Origin: Stictocephala bisonia
Taxonomy: Eukaryota; Arthropoda; Insecta; Hemiptera; Membracidae
Assembly: GCA_035578905.1 (NCBI GenBank)
Contig: JAQJVL010001101.1
Span: 62,001-126,000 of the forward strand
Direction: 5' to 3'
Length of the DNA stretch: 64,000 bases
Below the pieces are notes generated by a model. The model ran no database searches. It saw only the letters and a list, made by a program, of their open reading frames with translations, and was not told where the DNA came from. The position numbers and the translations under genes are program-made. Numbering within the stretch: the stretch's first letter is position 1; every line of letters starts with the position of its first letter. Of this stretch, positions 1-8,263 are shown piece by piece.

Positions 1-629
1 CCTTGCCTTTACATGTATGAGATGATACTATACTACAGATCACGTTCTTCCTCGTTTCGAGGCAAGAACGTTCACCAATACTACACTAGAGGTAGGGACA
101 ACCTCCGAACACAGACTGGCACTATCAGGCCACATGCCACATCAGGTTGGTGTCAGACTAATCAACAGGCTCCCTGAAGAATTTCCAATGTACAACAAAA
201 CTCAATTCAAAACTCAAATTAGACACCTATTGATGTCTAAAGCTTTCTATTTTGTGGATTAGTTCATGATGAGTCTCTGGGAAGATTAAACAGCGGGACA
301 AGAAGGCAGTGTTATTTGGCTGTATGAGTGTTTATGTATGTGAATGTGGGGTGAATGACCATTTGCTGTTTAGTTTTAAAATTTTAACTAATTTTAAATA
401 TTTATGTATACAATATTGACGTTTGCTTTAACATGACGTTAAACATTTTTTACTACGCAATAAAATTTAAAAAAAAACTACAAATAATTTTGACCTCAAA
501 GGTAAGAAAGCGCTGTTGAAGCGGATTACGACATCCCCTGGGGAATTTAAGGCCTCTTTTACGTCACACAAAACCACCACAAGCTGCAAACATATATAAT
601 AAACCTCTCATTTAGGACGGCCAAACTTA
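1..629 (+). pseudogene. 3' end of a non-LTR retrotransposon (copy 1)
   Basis: The segment is a close direct repeat of 23987-24619, where the same element is longer. It encodes the last part of the reverse-transcriptase ORF (a tail ending KAFYFVD, stop at 260-262), then a 3' untranslated region ending near GACGGCCAAACTTA. It carries small indels relative to copy 2, and the reading frame is broken near 110. It is cut by the window start, so its 5' extent is unknown. The two copies lie either side of the large element but have different downstream flanks, so they are independent insertions, not terminal repeats. Confidence 0.8.
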
Positions 630-640
630 GTTCAACAGCC

Positions 641-1068
641 TTGAGGTGTGTGGTCTACCACCCCATGTACATACTAACTCTGAAAGAAGGTGCCACTGTA
701 ATGCTGCTGAGAAATCTGAATGCGACTCGAATAATTAATTGTAAAAAAATGCACAATAATATGTTAGACTTAGAAGTTTTAAGGAATGCAAATATTGGAC
801 AATTGGACAAAGGGTACTGCTACTTTGTATAGATTTGCCACTGTACAATTTAATTTAAATTTTTTTAGCAATTTCCTATTGTTTTAGCGTATTGTTTTCC
901 TATTGTAAGGCGCAAGGCCAAAAGCTTGATCGAGTAGATATCTATTTGTCTGAGCCAGCTTTTAGCCACAGACAATGGTATGTTGCCTTATCTCAAGGAA
1001 ATGCGTTCAAGAATGAAAATGTTGAGAATCAGGCTAAAAGAAGACGAAGAGCTAATGTTGACTGTTAA
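641..1068 (+). pseudogene. C-terminal fragment of a PIF1/Helitron-type helicase
   Basis: Two adjacent pieces read as the end of a PIF1-like superfamily 1 helicase. The first (641-832) contains LKEGATVMLLRNLNAT, the usual segment before the last helicase motifs. The second, in a different frame (880-1068, stop at 1066-1068), contains KAQGQKLDRVDIYL and FSHRQWYVALSQG, matching the family pattern SQGQTL-ERV-IYL and HGQLYVALSR. The stretch between them (833-880) carries a stop and a frame change. Everything upstream of the first piece is missing. Such fragments come from Helitrons or from PIF1 genes of large DNA elements; with no other domain the source cannot be decided. It lies outside the large element that starts at 2090. 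Confidence 0.75.
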
Positions 1069-2083
1069 GAGATTTTATGAAATAATTATTACTTTATAAA
1101 TATCAATAAAACTTTTCAACTTTCCCTCTACAAAAATGCTGTGGAGCAGCATAGGTCTTCTAGTAATTTATGTTTTTAATGACTTAAAAATTTGTTGCTT
1201 AGCGTTAACTTACATGTTTAATGTTTAAATTATAATAATACAGTTCTTACTGTAGTAAGTTTTTATTTTTATATTAAAAAATTACGTCATATAGAGTAAA
1301 ATTAAGAAAATATATTTTAAGAAAAATTATTTGCAAGAAAATTATGATTTTTTTCCAGAGTGAGTTGATTACGGAGACAAGCTTAGAGTACATCACTACA
1401 CTTAATAGATCATTCTTTATTACTAATACAGTATTATTTTTCAATTTTTATCTGGTTATTGCGCGTTCTTAGCTGGAAAACATTGTTTAGTAACTCTTAA
1501 CACTTGTTTTAACATCAAGCATACCTAAAATGTAATTTAATATAAATAAGATCACATTAAACTTTACCCTAGCACACATGAGTAAAGTGTAAGCCATAAG
1601 ACAACTTTATACCGTCCCTGATGAGTAATGTTCACCCAGGAAGCCGGGGGTTGATATTGTAGAAGGCCCCATAAAACACTCTCCCTGGAGGCAAGGTGTA
1701 CCCATATAGGAAGGGGTGTGAGTGCGATAATGCAAACCACTCCGCCATTCCAGCAATATAAAGCACAACCATACTCCATAATGTGGCTCCCACATTCACA
1801 GAATGTGTACTGGTTACCTTGTGCAACAGGTCAACTAATAATAGTGTAAACAAATAAATTACAGAAATTAACCAACCTAATATTTTTATTTGTTATATAA
1901 AATGATACGGTATCAAACAGCACACTTGTAACAAGTGGTTCTCTTTCATTTGTTTACAAAATTACAAACTGATAGTTAGTATATTTTAATATTAAACAAT
2001 TCATCATTTTCAGATTTTTTAGTTACATGATTTTATCTATTTTTAATTTCATTTTAGAACCAACAGGAACTAGAAATTAACGG
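1069..2083. other. AT-rich spacer, no gene seen
   Basis: This is host-like AT-rich DNA between the helicase fragment and the target duplication of the large element. The short open frames at 1564-1853 on the minus strand overlap one another and have no recognisable domain. A GC-richer patch at 1620-1800 reads on the minus strand with a tRNA box-A-like string (TGGCGGAGTGG), so it may be a fragment of a short interspersed element, but I found no convincing box B. Confidence 0.5.
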
Positions 2084-2089
2084 CCAGTC
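2084..2089. repeat. 6-bp target site duplication, left
   Basis: CCAGTC directly abuts the first base of the inverted terminal repeat and is repeated exactly at 22608-22613 next to the last base of the opposite terminus. Six-base duplications are the rule for Polinton/Maverick integration. Confidence 0.85.
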
Positions 2090-2149
2090 AGTAGTGTAAT
2101 TTGCCGGTGCTGGCTCACATAAATCAAATGGTTTGACAGGTGAGTTTTG

Positions 2150-2179
2150 TGACGTCACGGTGACGTCACAATGACGTCA
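2150..2179. promoter_or_regulatory. Cluster of three CRE (TGACGTCA) sites, left end
   Basis: Full palindromic TGACGTCA octamers lie at 2150-2157, 2161-2168 and 2172-2179, followed by a half-site (TGACGT) and an inverted half-site. The same cluster is mirrored at 22518-22547. TGACGTCA is the consensus for CREB/ATF bZIP factors. Single copies also occur in the internal promoters at 18152-18159 and 19445-19452. Confidence 0.6.
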
Positions 2180-2219
2180 TGGTGACGTAGGTTAGTACGT
2201 CACAGGGATAATTTGTGGG

Positions 2220-2228
2220 TCAAGGTCA
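2220..2228 (+). promoter_or_regulatory. TCAAGGTCA site, left end
   Basis: Exact extended nuclear-receptor half-site, the consensus of the FTZ-F1/ERR type. It lies 14 bp outside the 50-bp hairpin; the same spacing is kept at the right end (22469-22477). Confidence 0.5.
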
Positions 2229-2242
2229 TTTGTGTGTTTTTT

Positions 2243-2292
2243 GAAAAAGGCTTCTTGGACAGAACGACTGTTCTGTCCAAGAAGCCTTTTTC
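2243..2292. terminator. Perfect 50-bp palindromic hairpin, left end
   Basis: A 23-bp perfect stem built on GGCTTCTTGGACAGAAC closes a 4-nt loop (GACT). On the minus strand it lies just past the gene ending at 2351 and past an AATAAA-type signal, so as RNA it would form at the 3' end of that transcript. As DNA it could extrude as a cruciform. The right-end copy is at 22405-22454, and a slightly imperfect third copy is at 20989-21038. Confidence 0.7.
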
Positions 2293-2350
2293 TTTTACTT
2301 TATTTAAAATATTACAAATTTTTACAATATGTACATCTTACAGACTAAAC

Positions 2351-2806
2351 CTACAGTAACAAACTACTTAGTGCTGGCTCAGGATCTGGGTGATGTGTTC
2401 TCCTTGTCTGAGTCGTCTTTGAGTACATCGGCCCGAAGTCCGCTGTAGAGCTTGCAACTTCTTCACTCCCCATCATCTGCCTCAGTACTGCATTGTACAA
2501 CTCCTCCCCACACTCGTCAGCTCCGATGCGGTCTAGTAACCTAAGGAAGTCGTCTTCGCGATGTAACACATCGCTACAAATGCAATAAATAGGCCCGAAA
2601 GTTGCCTCAGGGTTCGACCACATGCAGTGAGTGAAATGTTGACCGTACTTTGTAACTTTGGATTCAGTACAATTCATTCGAAACTTAGTACTCTCAATAC
2701 TCTGCGCTATTGCACCCATAGCGTTCAACTTTTCCAGCGCCTCAGAACTCCAAGAAGATTTTGCCAACCTGACGTTAAGCAACACCAGCTCCATATTTGT
2801 GTTCAT
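2351..2806 (-). CDS. Terminal-repeat small protein, left copy, C-terminus frameshifted
   Basis: This is the 151-residue left copy of a small protein whose right copy (21890-22318) is 142 residues. I do not recognise the family. It starts MNTNMELVLLNVRLAKSS, has an amphipathic N-terminal half, then a Cys/His-containing core (HFTHCMWSNPE followed by IYCICSDVL) and a conserved acidic tract (RIGADECGEELYNAVLR). Near 2435 one base is missing relative to the right copy, so the normal acidic tail ending in SPRS is replaced by an unrelated Thr/His/Pro-rich one. A TATA-like TATATAAG region lies about 60 bp upstream on the minus strand (2866-2873). Expression is possible; the altered tail suggests relaxed constraint in this copy. 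Confidence 0.55.
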   Translation of the reverse strand: MNTNMELVLLNVRLAKSSWSSEALEKLNAMGAIAQSIESTKFRMNCTESKVTKYGQHFTHCMWSNPEATFGPIYCICSDVLHREDDFLRLLDRIGADECGEELYNAVLRQMMGSEEVASSTADFGPMYSKTTQTRRTHHPDPEPALSSLLL

Positions 2807-2999
2807 ATTGAATGTGATTGCTTCGACTGCTGGCGTGCAAGTGATGTTAGAAAGCAGCGAACTGTAATATATAAGAGGAAATTCATGGTGGGGGTAACAT
2901 CATGTGGTGGGGGTTGCATGAATCCTCCTAGCGTGGTAAATTTCGTCTAAAGTCTAAAATCCCCGTCATATAGACTATAAATGCTTCAACATCAGTCTT

Positions 3000-3735
3000 A
3001 ACGCGGGATTTCGATCCAACTTAATTTAAAACCTTCATTTTTACACTACTCACAAACAGAAATCTACGAGTAAATACAGAGCTAAAGTGTGAAACGTAAT
3101 GTAAGAGGTAAAACCTAAAAAGTTCACCAAGTTTTTTCCTAACGATGTTACCGAACCACTTTAATACACCTACTGTTATAGAACGATGGTTAAAATATAG
3201 CAATATGATAGTGCTAAACAAATACTACAACTTTTAACTTAACACGGGTTTTTGATTCAACTTGTTCTTAAACCCTCACTTTTACACTACTCACAAACAA
3301 CAATTTTAAATAGAAGCCTAAAGAGTGATACGTAATGTAAGAAAACAAAAGGCAAAATCCTAAATAATCACGACATTTTTCCCGAACGGTGTTGTAGAAA
3401 CCCTTTATTACACCTACTGTTATAGAACGATGGTTAAAATATAGCAATATAATAGTGCTAAACAAATACTACAACTTTTATCTTAACACGGGTTTTTGAT
3501 TATACTTGTTCTTAAACCCTCATTTTTACACTACTCACAAACAACAATTTTAAATAGAAGCCTAAAGAGTGATAGGTAATGTAAGAAAACAAAAGGCAAA
3601 AACCTAAATAATCACAACAATTTTCCCGAACGGTGTTGTAGAAACCCTTTATTACACCTACTGTTATAGAACTATGGTTAGATATAGGAAAAATGATAGT
3701 ACTAAACCAATACGACAACTTTAAGCTGAGCATAG
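3000..3735. repeat. Three tandem units of about 245 bp
   Basis: Each unit contains the same short minus-strand open frame (starting at 3221, 3465 and 3733) with recurring strings FNHRSITVGV and FLFVSSVK, plus CACTACTCACAAACA. Unit starts are 247 and 244 bp apart. The right end keeps two units (about 21210-21690). The open frames are shared because the unit is repeated, and I do not call them genes. Confidence 0.75.
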
Positions 3736-3811
3736 GAGCACAATCTTATTCAAAGATAAAGTTTGCAGAGTGTAAACAATACGAGCCATCCTTAACCGAT
3801 GTCTGGACATC

Positions 3812-4159
3812 TTGACCGGACATTCAACTCAGGTGGGAGCCTCGCGCGTTCACACGCTCCCCACTCCTACAAGCCTGTACACAGGGACAGCAAACATCAC
3901 ATCTTCAAGCTCCGTTGCCGGAGCAGGTCATCGGTGCTACGCAGCTCCAGCCACCCCAGCCTCCGCAGATAGCTCTAGCAAGCCTCCGACCTCTTCAAGC
4001 AGCTCGGCCAAGGACAGCAGCCTACTGCAGTCCGCTCCCGGGATAGCAGCCAATCCAGAGTTGGCTCAAACATCTATCTCCTATTACCGTTCCTTAAGTC
4101 ATTTGTTTACGGACACCAAACCGGCTCAAATGGCTTATCCTTGCTTACTGTCGTTCTGA
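3812..4159 (+). CDS. Hypothetical Ser/Ala/Pro-rich open frame in the GC-rich cassette
   Basis: This 115-residue open frame is unusually GC-rich for the region and dominated by Ser, Ala, Pro and Thr. Its last 40 residues (PELAQTSISYYRSLSHLFTDTKPAQ) recur in the open frame at 6360-6569, which belongs to a paralogous cassette with a clear CCAAT/TATA promoter. The protein is low-complexity with no domain. In the mirrored position (13980-14275) the sequence is conserved on the minus strand but the frame is not clearly kept, and the segment runs straight into the constant-loop hairpins. A structured or spliced non-coding transcript explains it as well as a protein does. Confidence 0.3.
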   Translation: MTGHSTQVGASRVHTLPTPTSLYTGTANITSSSSVAGAGHRCYAAPATPASADSSSKPPTSSSSSAKDSSLLQSAPGIAANPELAQTSISYYRSLSHLFTDTKPAQMAYPCLLSF

Positions 4160-4310
4160 GGTCTCCAAACCACCCGGCAGTAGGCACCCCGGCTCAAACA
4201 TCTATCTCCTATTACCGTTCCTTAAGTCATTTGTTTACGGACACCAAACCGGCTCAAATGGCTTATCCTTGCTTACTGTCGTTCTGAGGTCTCCAAACCA
4301 CCCGGCAGTA
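4146..4310 (+). ncRNA. Two constant-loop hairpins (H1, H2)
   Basis: H1 (4146-4182) and H2 (4274-4310) each have stem TACTGTC/GGCAGTA (one G-U pair) around a 23-nt loop that starts GTTCTGAGG and ends CAAACCACCC. They sit in a directly duplicated segment (about 4070-4190 and 4190-4317). The loop is shared with H3-H5 (6643-6895) although the stems differ completely. I infer RNA structure; no transcript evidence is available. Confidence 0.5.
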
Positions 4311-4336
4311 GGCACCCCTGTCATTATTTATGTGTA

Positions 4337-4366
4337 TTTACTAATGAAACATGTGTTCTCTTTCAG
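4337..4366 (+). promoter_or_regulatory. Candidate 3' splice site
   Basis: TTTACTAAT resembles a branch point. It is followed by a pyrimidine tract and TTCTCTTTCAG. Almost the same string closes the hairpin cassette at 6908-6938 and occurs in each unit of the 452-bp array. This suggests that transcripts of the element are spliced. Confidence 0.4.
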
Positions 4367-4500
4367 AACTCTTCCCCTCTTCCTTTTACTGTTATGTAGT
4401 GCATGCTTAATCTTGCTTCCTGTACTGTTAGTTATCTAGTGCATGCTTGATTTATCTTGCTTTAGTAGCTAGTGCATAAAGCTAATTTTATATTACTACA

Positions 4501-4651
<151 letters not shown>

Positions 4652-5250
4652 TAACCCCAATGGCCAAAGGCTTTTTTTTTTTTTTTTTTTTTTTTTTAAC
4701 TTTTAAAAAATTGATGTTTGTGAGTAGTGTAAAATGACGGAACTGGAGCAAGTCGGTTCAAAATCCAGTTTTAGGATAAAAGTTGCTGTATTGGTTACTA
4801 GAACCATTTTGTTAGACTTAAACGTAGTTCTATCATAGTAGATGTATTAAAGGGGTTTTAGGAATCGTGAGTAGCGGAACTTTGCGGTATTGCAGTAGGT
4901 CTGACCAAAATCTCGTATTTGTTAATTAGGATCATTTTGTCACATTTTAACATAGTTCTATCAAAGTAGGTATATTAAGGGAAATCTTCAACAACATTAA
5001 ACTCGATTTTTTTTTAATTTTATTATGTCCTTGACCTACTTTCGAAAGTGAATTATAGCTAAAACATGTACCTTCTTTTTATAAGATTTTACGAGACCTC
5101 CTCTCTTACGAATTGTAGATATTCTCAGCTCTGGATCCGCATCACAGTCTTTAACCCAACCCACCAAAGTGATCTCTTAGAACAACAATGATTCCTTCAA
5201 CGATACAAGTCTGTATTTATGTAAGACCTACACCTTCCCGATTGGGGAAA

Positions 5251-5378
5251 ACTCAACAACCAATCACAGCAAAGCCACGCCCCCCACTGAATAGAGAAAA
5301 CTAGGATCGCAGCCTGCAGGAATCATTCGCTTACCAGCATCTACCATAGCACCAGCATCTACCACACCATCTTCTACT
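5251..5378 (+). promoter_or_regulatory. Upstream region of the proline-rich zinc-motif gene
   Basis: It contains a CCAAT box (5260-5264) and a GC-box-like CCACGCCCCCCACTG (about 5275-5289), about 100-120 bp before the ATG. There is no strong TATA; GAATAGAG near 5287 is a poor candidate. The right arm conserves the block in inverse orientation (13200-13250). A closely similar CCAAT plus CCCCCCACT block precedes the TATA promoter at 6308-6350. Confidence 0.45.
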
Positions 5379-6203
5379 ATGGACCCCAGCGTGAGGAAGC
5401 CAACCCTGCCACTACGTCTGGGAAGCCGTCCGCAGAGGTCTATCCTGAAGCAGGCCCTAGAGGCGGCCGACATAGACTTAGAAAAGCTGGGAAAATCCCG
5501 CAAGCAGCTTTTCCCTACTAAAATCTGTCTGCCTCAACCGAGACTTTTTCCTGCCTCCGTCGCTACAATACCACTGCCTTCGCCTTCGACTACTGCCCGC
5601 CCTCTACCAACCGCTGCATCTCTTACAATACCACTACCTTCGCCTTTGAGTACTGCCCACCCTCTACCAGCCGCTGCATCTCCCACTATACCACTGCTTT
5701 CGCCTTCGACTACTGCCCGCCCTCTACCAGCTACTGCATCTCTTTTTTCTCCGCTGTCTCTTCTGTCTCCGCTACCTCCCACTCCGCATTTGAGGAAACT
5801 GAAAGCCTTCAGAGAGTGCCAGAAGGCGTGCAGAGCTCCAAGACCTCCTTGCACGCACCTGTTCCTGCGCGGGGGTAAGAAAGGTGAGAGATGTGGAAAG
5901 CCAAGCGCTCTTGGAGGAGTATTGTGTGCGAGACACAAGCCGAAGCGAACGGCTCCTGCAGCAACGGCAACTCCCTTCAAGCGGCTGCGAATAAACCGGC
6001 TTAAATCCGGGAAACGCTATTTCTATGTTCAGCGTATTTCAGATCGCGAAGTAGCCTTGGAATGTAGTGGTAAACGCTACAAACTGAAGTTACCTCGTGG
6101 ACTGATAAACCCTGAACATCTAAATAAGCGACACTATATTATTCGCAACAGCTTGGGGACATCAGAGTGGAGACTTGCTCCCTCTAACACCCTACTTCCT
6201 TAA
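5379..6203 (+). CDS. Proline-rich protein with C-C-C-H zinc-like motif, left copy
   Basis: The protein has 274 residues. Residues 1-60 are basic (MDPSVRKPTLPLRLG). Residues 60-150 are Pro/Ser/Thr-rich degenerate repeats of the type PSTTARPLPAAAS. Residues 150-200 hold a Cys/His motif (C-x13-C-x10-C-x2-H, with GGKKGERCGKP and LCARHKPKR). The last 75 residues form a compact basic domain (KRYFYVQRISDREVALE, then RGLINPEHLNKRHYIIR). Short GxxxGxxC...CxxH motifs like this are common in proteins of large DNA viruses; that link is from memory and only suggestive. The inverted copy (12292-13125) keeps the full frame despite substitutions and in-frame indels, which argues that both were or are functional. 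Nuclear or nucleic-acid binding is plausible from the charge, but the function is unknown. Confidence 0.7.
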   Translation: MDPSVRKPTLPLRLGSRPQRSILKQALEAADIDLEKLGKSRKQLFPTKICLPQPRLFPASVATIPLPSPSTTARPLPTAASLTIPLPSPLSTAHPLPAAASPTIPLLSPSTTARPLPATASLFSPLSLLSPLPPTPHLRKLKAFRECQKACRAPRPPCTHLFLRGGKKGERCGKPSALGGVLCARHKPKRTAPAATATPFKRLRINRLKSGKRYFYVQRISDREVALECSGKRYKLKLPRGLINPEHLNKRHYIIRNSLGTSEWRLAPSNTLLP

Positions 6204-6226
6204 GCCTTCTTTCCATTCTATCAAAC

Positions 6227-6263
6227 GGTCCTTTTCAGGACCCAAACGGCCCTTTTCAGGGCC
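6227..6263 (+). terminator. Tandem GGTCC/GGCCC hairpins after the zinc-motif gene
   Basis: Two 5-bp hairpins lie 24 bp past the stop: GGTCC-TTTTCA-GGACC (6227-6242) and GGCCC-TTTTCA-GGGCC (6248-6263). The loop is constant and the middle base pair changes from T-A to C-G on both sides. The right arm has three such hairpins (12210-12267). TGACCTTGA follows at 6284-6292. Confidence 0.55.
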
Positions 6264-6283
6264 TAACATTTTTAACTGATTAA

Positions 6284-6292
6284 TGACCTTGA
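6284..6292 (-). promoter_or_regulatory. TGACCTTGA site after the zinc-motif gene
   Basis: Exact inverted copy of TCAAGGTCA, 20 bp past the terminal hairpins. Mirrored at 12181-12189. Confidence 0.5.
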
Positions 6293-6307
6293 CCTACTTA
6301 CAAACAA

Positions 6308-6350
6308 CCAATCAGAAGAGACCCCCCACTCTCGCGAGCTCTATATATAC
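6308..6350 (+). promoter_or_regulatory. CCAAT/TATA promoter of the hairpin cassette, left arm
   Basis: CCAAT at 6308-6312, a C-rich block CCCCCCACT, a palindromic TCGCGA/GAGCTC stretch, then CTATATATA (6341-6349). Transcription would be expected to start near 6370, just before the hairpin cassette. Conserved inverted at 11890-11932. Confidence 0.65.
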
Positions 6351-6359
6351 GCGCACACC

Positions 6360-6569
6360 TTGAAGACGGAATCATTTCTTCAAGCTCCACTGCCAGATCA
6401 ACATCTCCTAGATCAGCGCCTCTTCAAGCAGCCCACTCCAGAACCTCTGCCTGCCCGCCTGCCCACAGCTTGCTTCAGGATAGCAGCCAATCCAGAGTTG
6501 ATTCAGACATCTCTCTCCTATCACCTTTCCTTAAGTTATTTGTGTACGGACACCAAACCGGCTCAATGA
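6360..6569 (+). CDS. Hypothetical short open frame at the start of the hairpin cassette
   Basis: A 69-residue frame begins about 15 bp past the TATA box (MKTESFLQAPLPDQHLL) and ends NPELIQTSLSYHLSLSYLCTDTKPAQ, matching the tail of the frame at 3812-4159. It is rich in Leu and Pro with no recognisable domain. In the right arm the equivalent frame (11698-11880, minus) keeps the N-terminus but differs in the middle. It may be a real small protein or just the 5' part of a structured RNA. The start is very close to the expected cap site, which weighs against translation from this ATG. Confidence 0.3.
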   Translation: MKTESFLQAPLPDQHLLDQRLFKQPTPEPLPARLPTACFRIAANPELIQTSLSYHLSLSYLCTDTKPAQ

Positions 6570-6642
6570 CTTTTTCCTTAAGTTATTTGTTTACGGACAC
6601 CAAACCGGCTCAAATGGCTTATCCTTGCTTACTGTCTATCCT

Positions 6643-6895
6643 CAACAGATTGTTGTTCTGAGGCCCGAAAACCACCCAACAGTCTGTTGAAAAACCATCT
6701 TATGTTTGAGTCTTCTCGAGAATACCGCTGGGGGTCGTGAGCACCGCTTCACCCTTCCTCAATCTTACCTTCCAAAACCCAATCCCTGCACTTTGCTGTT
6801 CTAAGGCCCGCAAACCATCCAACAAAGTGCATCCAACCTACTGTCTTTCCGGCAGAGTGTTGTTCTGAGGCCTGCAAACCACCCAACACTCTGTC
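6643..6895 (+). ncRNA. Three constant-loop hairpins with different stems (H3-H5)
   Basis: H3 (6643-6689) has stem CAACAGATTGTT/AACAGTCTGTTG. H4 (6787-6831) has stem TGCACTTTGCT/AACAAAGTGCA. H5 (6851-6895) has stem GGCAGAGTGTT/AACACTCTGTC. Each encloses a 23-nt loop of the same type (starts GTTCT, contains AAGGCC or GAGGCC, ends CAAACCAYCC). Stem sequences are unrelated between hairpins yet each is self-complementary, apart from one mismatch in H4. They lie downstream of the promoter at 6308-6350 and upstream of two splice-acceptor-like sites. Confidence 0.6.
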
Positions 6896-6907
6896 ATAAT
6901 AGTGTAT

Positions 6908-6986
6908 TAATATACTAATCAGTTGTTTTCTCTTTCAGCTTCTTCTTGGGTATTAATATACTAATTTGTTATGTCTTCTTTTTCAG
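6908..6986 (+). promoter_or_regulatory. Two successive candidate 3' splice sites
   Basis: TATACTAAT, a pyrimidine tract and TTCTCTTTCAG end at 6938. A second TATACTAAT with CTTCTTTTTCAG ends at 6986. Branch-point and acceptor spacing is normal for animal introns, and the pair could give alternative acceptors. I could not identify the donor with confidence. Confidence 0.45.
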
Positions 6987-7023
6987 CGCCTTACATTATT
7001 CTTTACTCTTAACTTATATATAG

Positions 7024-7329
7024 TTAGTGCATGCTTGCTTTAGTAGATATATTGCATGTTTTGGTGTAGCATCTGAGTAGTCTGGATATATTGCATGTTT
7101 TTGGTTTAGCATCTAAGTAGTCTGGTGGAGCACACATACAAACAGCACTCCTTTTTTTATTTTTTTTATAAACATCTACATGTATATGATTATTCATATA
7201 CAAACACTGATGCTTAAGATTCAATAGTACCCAATTGTGCGGTTGAGGATCTAAGGCATCAGAACATATTTTACAACACTTGAAGATTGTAAAAGCTAAC
7301 GGAAGGCTTGTTGTATTGTTATTCAGCAT
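7024..7329 (-). CDS. Hypothetical Cys-containing open frame, inner end of left arm
   Basis: A 101-residue minus-strand frame with CCKICSDALDPQPHNW and a Lys-rich stretch before CMCAPPDYLDAKPK; the PDYLDAKPKTCN segment is partly duplicated at the C-terminus. Two further copies of most of this sequence exist (7425-7630 minus; 10897-11219 plus), both with a frame change near KPSVSFYN. I do not recognise the family. One intact and two broken copies fit a decaying small gene, but a fortuitous frame cannot be excluded. Confidence 0.3.
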   Translation of the reverse strand: MLNNNTTSLPLAFTIFKCCKICSDALDPQPHNWVLLNLKHQCLYMNNHIHVDVYKKNKKRSAVCMCAPPDYLDAKPKTCNISRLLRCYTKTCNISTKASMH

Positions 7330-7690
7330 CGGTTTATTACCCGTGCTGGAGAATAATATTTCGGCTAACCGTTATCTCTTACCACCTTCATAAAACAACC
7401 TTACATTATAATTTTTTTCTTTTTGGTGGAGCACACATACAAACAGCACACCTTTTTTTATTTTTTTATAATCATCTACATGTATATGATTATTCATATA
7501 CAAAACACTGATGCTTAAGATTCAATAGTACCCAATTGTGCGGTTGAGGATCTAAGGCATCAGAACATATTTACAACACTTGAAGATTGTAAAAGCTAAC
7601 GGAAGGCTTGTTATGCAGCATTGGTTTATTGCCCGTGCTGGATAATAATATTTTGGCTAACCGTTATCTCTTACTACCTTCATAAAACAA
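7128..7690. repeat. Direct duplication of about 300 bp in left arm
   Basis: The segment from GGTGGAGCACACATAC through CCGTTATCTCTTAC occurs at about 7128-7390 and again at 7425-7690, nearly identical. The right arm has one copy (10857-11110, inverted), so the duplication is specific to the left arm. Confidence 0.75.
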
Positions 7691-7735
7691 CCTTACATTA
7701 TATATATATATTTTTTTTTTTTTATAAGATTTGGA

Positions 7736-7744
7736 TGACCTTGA
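7736..7744 (-). promoter_or_regulatory. TGACCTTGA site, inner end of left arm
   Basis: Exact inverted TCAAGGTCA; the mirrored copy is at 10801-10809. It marks the boundary between the arms and the unique centre. Confidence 0.45.
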
Positions 7745-7932
7745 CCTACATTTTGGACTTGTAATTTCACGTTACTTGCTGCTCTTTGTGTTAAACAAGC
7801 TGTTGAATCTTTATCTAGTTTGTCTATATGTACACTAAAAAATAAAAGAACTTAAACCCTCCTCATATGTATATTCTATATAAAGCGGTAAAAATCTTAG
7901 ATTTAGTAATTTTTAACTACCTGTTAGTTTCA

Positions 7933-8166
7933 ATGGTTGCTACCATCGTTATTATTCGTGTAATGAATGTATACGAGGATAGGAAGCCTCTCTTAGAAGA
8001 CTTGTGGGTGCTGAAAGCAAAATACCCTACAATATAAGTAGAGTACGATGGCGACGGTAATGAATGCCATCGATTCACTCAGCGCTTTCACGAAGTGTAT
8101 ATGAAAAACCCTTGGGTAAACGATAGTTGTAAAAAGGTGTTTGTTCAAGTAATTATAAACTCTTAA
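7933..8166 (+). pseudogene. Broken member of the 90-residue small-protein family
   Basis: The frame starts at 7933 (MVATIVIIRVMNVYEDRK), meets an in-frame TAA at 8035-8037 after AKYPTI, and continues in the same frame (VEYDGDGNECHRF) to a stop at 8164-8166. It aligns loosely with the intact gene at 18273-18545 (shared pattern LAKY, VEY, EC and a hydrophobic C-terminal strand). Both are followed by a C or T run and the string TTAGGAAAA-GTTGTCAAA, which supports a common origin. The similarity is weak enough that confirmation by alignment is needed. Confidence 0.45.
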
Positions 8167-8263
8167 CCCCCCCCCCTTAGGAAAACGTTGTCAAATTACA
8201 ATCATAGCTATCAAACTTATAACACAATGTTATTGCTTAACAATATGTTTAGTAACCTAGATG

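Larger units (their letters stand above)
2090..3835. repeat. Left terminal inverted repeat
   Basis: Its reverse complement matches 21075-22607. It contains, from the tip inward, a CRE cluster, a TCAAGGTCA site, a perfect 50-bp hairpin, one gene (2351-2806, minus) with its TATA region, and three tandem units of about 245 bp. The right copy has only two of those units, which accounts for most of the length difference. Confidence 0.85.

Noticed and set aside
5534..5980. 148-residue minus-strand frame
   Set aside because: Shadow of the proline-rich gene at 5379-6203; the same shadow appears in the right arm at 12575-12970.
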